In this document: positions 5,358-8,470 of the stretch, piece by piece
Position numbering within the stretch: the first letter of the stretch is position 1
Layout: each line of letters opens with the position of its first letter
From: an uncultured Bacteroidota bacterium
GTDB taxonomy: Bacteria; Bacteroidota; Bacteroidia; Chitinophagales; S012-47
Assembly (NCBI GenBank): GCA_913062655.1
Contig: CAJXXO010000101.1
Coordinates: 1 to 8,470, forward strand
Length of the DNA stretch: 8,470 nt
Reading direction: 5' to 3'
Program-made: the position numbers and the translations under genes
Notes under the pieces: generated by a model
The model's input: only the letters and a program-made list of their open reading frames with translations
What the model was told of the DNA's origin: nothing
Databases searched by the model: none

Positions 5358-6593
5358 ATGGGGGACAAAAGAGTCGTTATTATCGGTGCTGGTGTGAGTG
5401 GGTTGATAGCCGCCCGGCAATTGGAACAAGCCGGCCTGCAACCGGTAATACTGGAGGCACAAGCCAGCGTTGGCGGGCGTTTGCAAACCGATATGTGGGA
5501 AGGCCTGCCATTGGATCATGGCTTCCAGGTGCTACTGACAGCCTATCCAGCGGTAAAAAAATACCTGGATGTGGAGCGGCTGCGCTGGTCCACCTTCCAG
5601 CCTGGTGCAGTAGTCTTCACCCCCAATGGCAACGCCCTGCTGGGTGATCCGCTTCGTCAGTTGTCGCTGCTATGGACGACACTGACAGCACCCATTGGTC
5701 ACCTGGGCGATAAATGGAAGATTTTGCAGTTGTCGCGCGAAATGAAGCGTACATCGATAACACAGATTTTTGCATCCCCGGAAATGACCACCCTCGCCTT
5801 CCTGCAGCAGTATGGCTTTTCCAATCGTGTGATTGAGCGATTTTTCCGGCCTTTTTACAGCGGCATCTTTTTAGAGCCAGACCTCGCTACCTCTAGTCGC
5901 CACTTCCAGTTTGTCTTCAAAATGTTTGCTGAAGGTCATGCCGCTCTACCGGCTGCCGGTATTCATGCCGTTCCGCAGCAATTGGCTGACACCTTGCAAC
6001 AGACAACATGGCGGATGTCAACACCTGTCAAAACGGTAGCACCCGGTAGGGTTACCTTAAAGGATGGTACACAAGTAGAGGCAGATGCTGTCCTTATCGC
6101 GACCGATCCCGCTCATTTGCTGGCTGACTATGAGCATCCACCCGTGACCTGGCATGCCACAACCAACCTATATTTTACGGCCCCAGGCAGCACGCTGGCG
6201 CGCCCAATGATAGGATTGATGGCCCATCCGGATACGGTAGTCAATAATTTCCATTTTGTAAGTGATGTATTACCGGCTAACCGTACTTTACTTAGTGTCA
6301 GTGTGGTAGGGGATACAGGGCTAGACGAACGAACCCTCATTTCGAAAGTAGAGCAGGAAATGGCCAGTCATTGCGGTATTGCCGGGCTGGAGCACCTACG
6401 CACCTATCATGTGACCAAGGCACTGCCGGTCCTATCCGGCCTTCAGTATCAGCCCACCCCGGAACAAGTACGACACGGCAATGGCATTTATCTAGCGGGC
6501 GATTACCTGGCCAATGGTTCGCTGAATGCAGCTATGCTGAGTGGCGAAGTGGCTGCACAAGCGATTACTCAAGACTTTTCTATAACCGGTTGA
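5358..6593 (+). CDS. FAD-dependent oxidoreductase, amine oxidase/phytoene desaturase-like
   Basis: I start this gene at the ATG at 5358 (411 residues), preceded by AAAGG at 5352-5356. The frame is open back to 5280, but the extra 26 residues (MPCICCPIPLWF...) precede the first Rossmann strand and look untranslated. The N-terminus is the FAD dinucleotide-binding motif: VVIIGAGVSGLIAARQL with Gly10, Gly12 and Gly15, Glu33 at the end of the second strand for the ribose, then VGGRLQT (38-44). The C-terminus carries the second flavin motif, GIYLAGDYLANGSLNAAMLSG (376-396, G-D at 381-382). The middle holds FFRPFYSGIFLEP, typical of the phytoene desaturase/carotenoid isomerase/flavin amine oxidase superfamily. 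The substrate is unknown: no carotenoid, haem or polyamine gene is next to it. It has no membrane segments and is probably cytosolic. It diverges from the SpoIIAA-like gene, and its last 25 bases overlap the convergent MATE gene. Confidence 0.9.
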   Translation: MGDKRVVIIGAGVSGLIAARQLEQAGLQPVILEAQASVGGRLQTDMWEGLPLDHGFQVLLTAYPAVKKYLDVERLRWSTFQPGAVVFTPNGNALLGDPLRQLSLLWTTLTAPIGHLGDKWKILQLSREMKRTSITQIFASPEMTTLAFLQQYGFSNRVIERFFRPFYSGIFLEPDLATSSRHFQFVFKMFAEGHAALPAAGIHAVPQQLADTLQQTTWRMSTPVKTVAPGRVTLKDGTQVEADAVLIATDPAHLLADYEHPPVTWHATTNLYFTAPGSTLARPMIGLMAHPDTVVNNFHFVSDVLPANRTLLSVSVVGDTGLDERTLISKVEQEMASHCGIAGLEHLRTYHVTKALPVLSGLQYQPTPEQVRHGNGIYLAGDYLANGSLNAAMLSGEVAAQAITQDFSITG

Positions 6594-7942
6594 TGCACCG
6601 TGTCGGCCTTTCTGAAAAGGCGTACATTGGAACGCTTGAGAGCAATAACGGACAGCAATGCCGCACCAAAATCTGCAATGGGAAAGGCGATCCATATACC
6701 GGTTAGATCCAACAAAAAGGGTAAGCCCAATACCAGGGGAATGAGAAAGTAGCCTTGCTTGGCCAGGGACAAGAATAGCGCCTTGCCGGCCTTACCGATC
6801 GCTTGATAAAAAGCACCGCCAATCATATTGAAGGCCAACAACGGGTTGGCCAGAAAGACCCAACGCATGGCAGGTGCCGTTTCCTTAATGAGCTGTGGAT
6901 CATTGGTGAAGACACGTACAATGGGCTCGGCAAATATCATGACGATCAAAAAGATACTGAACGAAATCAGGGAGGCGCTGCGAATGGAGATCCGGGTCAG
7001 GTCGGAGACGCGCTGATACAGCTCAGCTCCGTAGTTGTACCCGACAATGGGCACAAAGCCTTGCGTTACACCAATCACCGGGAAGTTGGCAAACATCAGC
7101 ATACGATTGACAATGCCGTATACGGCCACACCTGTCTCACCCCCGTAGAGATAGAGTGAATTGTTGAGCACAATGGACAATACGCTAATCGTACCTTGTC
7201 GGGCCAGTGTAACCGAACCCAGTGAAGTCATCTCCCGCATGATGGAGGGGTGGAGCTTCAGGCTATCCCAGCTCAGCGTCATTTCTGAGGGGCCAAAGAC
7301 AAAGAACCAGGTAGTGAAGGCCGCGCTTGAGATGTAGGAGAGTGTGGTAGCCCAGGCCGCCCCCTCTATGCCCATATCGAGCCATATGATGAAGATCGGA
7401 TCCAGGATGATGTTGGTGATGGCAGGAATCAGTAAAGACATCATGGCGATCTTAGGGTGGCCTTCTGCACGTATTACGTTGTTGCTCATCATGGCCCACG
7501 CGAGGAAAGGGACGCCCAGCAATACAATTTCAAAATATGCGATACTGGGTGCCAGGATATCGCCCCGTCCTCCAAACAACTTGAGAATGTCTTCAATAAA
7601 GAAAAAGCCTAGCCCAACAAAGAGAATAGCCAGGGTGAGCGTAGTCATCACCTGATTGCCAAAGGTGCGATAAGCTTTCTGCTCATCACCGGCACCGAAG
7701 GCTCGGGATACTATGGAGGAGCCACCTACCCCAATCGCCATACCAATGCTGGAAATGAGAAACGTTATGGGCATCACCACCGTGATAGCGCCTATCGCCA
7801 TAGCCCCCACATATTGCCCTACGAAGATGGTGTCAACGATCCCATAGATCGACATGACCAGAAACCCCACCGAAGCGGGTATGGCCTGTTGGCGTAATAG
7901 CTTGCCAAGCGGATCTGTACCAAAGCGGGATTTAGCTGACAT
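6569..7942 (-). CDS. MATE-family multidrug/cation efflux transporter
   Basis: This 457-residue, twelve-helix transporter exports organic cations or drugs in exchange for Na+ or H+ across the cytoplasmic membrane. Family signatures are clear in both halves. The N-half has VDTIFVGQYVGAMAIGAI (36-53, with Asp37), GVGGSSIVSRAFGAGD (71-86), NNVIRAEGHPKIAM (154-167) and TNIILDPIFI (176-185, with Asp181). The C-half has VYGIVNRMLMF (274-284), TQGFVPIVGYNYGA (293-306) and FYQAIGKAGKAL (378-389). The RGDILAPSIAYF segment (126-137) and length resemble the MepA branch, but substrate and coupling ion cannot be read from sequence. The start at 7942 is supported by the family pattern beginning within 12 residues (DPLGKLL). 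The leader upstream contains several inverted repeats (7944-8007). The 3' end overlaps the convergent oxidoreductase gene by 25 bp. The small DUF1801-like gene lies 106 bases upstream on the same strand. Confidence 0.95.
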   Translation of the reverse strand: MSAKSRFGTDPLGKLLRQQAIPASVGFLVMSIYGIVDTIFVGQYVGAMAIGAITVVMPITFLISSIGMAIGVGGSSIVSRAFGAGDEQKAYRTFGNQVMTTLTLAILFVGLGFFFIEDILKLFGGRGDILAPSIAYFEIVLLGVPFLAWAMMSNNVIRAEGHPKIAMMSLLIPAITNIILDPIFIIWLDMGIEGAAWATTLSYISSAAFTTWFFVFGPSEMTLSWDSLKLHPSIMREMTSLGSVTLARQGTISVLSIVLNNSLYLYGGETGVAVYGIVNRMLMFANFPVIGVTQGFVPIVGYNYGAELYQRVSDLTRISIRSASLISFSIFLIVMIFAEPIVRVFTNDPQLIKETAPAMRWVFLANPLLAFNMIGGAFYQAIGKAGKALFLSLAKQGYFLIPLVLGLPFLLDLTGIWIAFPIADFGAALLSVIALKRSNVRLFRKADTVHQPVIEKS

Positions 7943-7943
7943 A

Positions 7944-8007
7944 GCGTAAGTAACGCCCTAAAGGGCTTTTGTTGTTTGGTACAACAAATTTTGTTCAATT
8001 AGTTGAA
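7944..8007 (-). promoter_or_regulatory. Inverted-repeat cluster in the MATE gene leader
   Basis: Five inverted repeats lie between the MATE ATG and 8007. GCGT/ACGC (7944-7947 with 7953-7956) and GCCC/GGGC (7955-7958 with 7963-7966) share two bases, so only one hairpin can form at a time. TTTGTTGT/ACAACAAA (7968-7975 with 7981-7988) is a perfect 8-bp repeat around a 5-base spacer. AACAAA/TTTGTT (7983-7988 with 7990-7995) and TTCAA/TTGAA (7994-7998 with 8003-8007) follow. They could be an operator for a repressor of the pump or mRNA structure near the start codon. None has a T tract downstream on the minus strand, so they are not a terminator of the upstream gene. Confidence 0.35.
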
Positions 8008-8048
8008 GGCATCCGCTTGACCATGGCTGTTTTACCAAATCTTAACGG

Positions 8049-8420
8049 TTAGTAGGGGGGTGAGTCCATCTCATCGAAACGAGCCTGGCAGGTTTGGGTA
8101 AGGTCAGCCAACTCAGCAAATAGCGCTTCGTCTGGTTGCTTGAAGTTGAAGCAACTCTTGCCTTGCATGCGCTTTTTCAGTGCAGGACTGATATCGTTGA
8201 GTAGCTCAGGAAAGACATACACCGGCATCAGGTGATAGCTCACATAGTTTTTCTTGATCTGTACGCCACCGAAGTAAATATCGCGGTCTTTTTTATCCTT
8301 TTTGGGCGAGTAGAGTTGAAAGTTATCCGCCTCATCTGTCACTACATGATTTTGCCTGGCATAGGGTGAAAGAATAGCCTTGAGGGATGAAAATACGTCC
8401 TGCTGTTTCTCTGTAGACAT
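8049..8420 (-). CDS. Small DUF1801-like protein of unknown function
   Basis: This 123-residue cytosolic-looking protein has no signal peptide or membrane segment. Residues 5-40 are helical and charged. The core, about 48-110, reads DIYFGGVQIKKNYVSYHLMP, then ELLNDISPALKKRMQGKSCF and NFKQPDEALFAEL. The order, a strand pair with V-S-Y-H-L-M, then a K-x-x-x-G-K-S-C-F-N-F strand, then a D-x-x-L-x-x-L helix, resembles the YdhG/DUF1801 fold. The resemblance is to the pattern only, and no role follows from it. The start at 8420 has an AT-rich upstream stretch (AAAGAAAAATACC) with a poor -7 candidate (TACTTTAG) further up. The gene lies 106 bases upstream of the MATE gene on the same strand. I would call it hypothetical with moderate family confidence. 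Confidence 0.85.
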   Translation of the reverse strand: MSTEKQQDVFSSLKAILSPYARQNHVVTDEADNFQLYSPKKDKKDRDIYFGGVQIKKNYVSYHLMPVYVFPELLNDISPALKKRMQGKSCFNFKQPDEALFAELADLTQTCQARFDEMDSPPY

Positions 8421-8470
8421 GGTATTTTTCTTTCTAAAGTAGGTATACCTTCACTATTTTGCCAACTCGG

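Noticed and set aside
5243..5368. Longer start for the SpoIIAA-like gene (42 extra residues from 5368)
   Set aside because: It would overlap the start of the divergent oxidoreductase gene and cross the exact -7 box at 5259-5266. The domain pattern begins only after the ATG at 5242.
7955..7970. GCCC-TAAA-GGGC followed by TTTT on the plus strand as a terminator
   Set aside because: The stem is only 4 bp, the T run is four, and no plus-strand gene ends upstream of it. It is listed only as part of the inverted-repeat cluster.

Overview
The window looks like an ordinary chromosomal segment of a member of the Bacteroidota. The evidence is the protein style (Bacteroidota-type L21/L27, GT2, MATE and SpoIIAA-like proteins), moderate GC, short leaders with weak or absent Shine-Dalgarno sequences, and Bacteroidota-type -7 boxes (TAnnTTTG) 16 to 22 bases ahead of three start codons. 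I cannot place it below phylum from sequence alone; a Saprospiria- or Cytophagia-like lineage is a guess. I see no mobile element, CRISPR array, tRNA or rRNA, and no clear sign of recent transfer.

Layout. On the minus strand at the left edge is the N-terminus of a VOC/glyoxalase-fold protein (1-103), then a TrmH/SpoU-type RNA methyltransferase (194-991). Next comes the translation block, also on the minus strand: fmt (2194-3111), rplU (1817-2125) and rpmA (1104-1790), closed by a strong intrinsic terminator (1051-1080). rplU has the best promoter in the window. A small plus-strand gene for a putative exported protein (3248-3841) diverges from fmt and converges with a membrane-anchored GT2 glycosyltransferase (3838-4833, minus), with stop codons overlapping by 4 bases. 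A SpoIIAA/STAS-like protein (4868-5242, minus) lies just upstream of the glycosyltransferase. Divergent from it is a 411-residue FAD-dependent oxidoreductase (5358-6593, plus), whose 3' end overlaps by 25 bp the convergent MATE-family transporter gene (6569-7942, minus). A small DUF1801-like protein (8049-8420, minus) closes the window.

The genes do not form one dedicated pathway. The left half is largely translation housekeeping: initiator-tRNA formylation, two 50S proteins that sit near each other on the ribosome, and an RNA methyltransferase. The right half is a loose collection of envelope, redox and efflux functions. The most distinctive observation is the L27 protein. It is 228 residues instead of about 85 to 90, with a low-complexity Lys/Ala/Pro/Glu linker and a C-terminal helix-hairpin-helix-like domain, while the neighbouring L21 is plain. 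A second item is a cluster of inverted repeats in the leader of the MATE gene, which could be an operator or RNA structure. I found no convincing undescribed multi-gene system.
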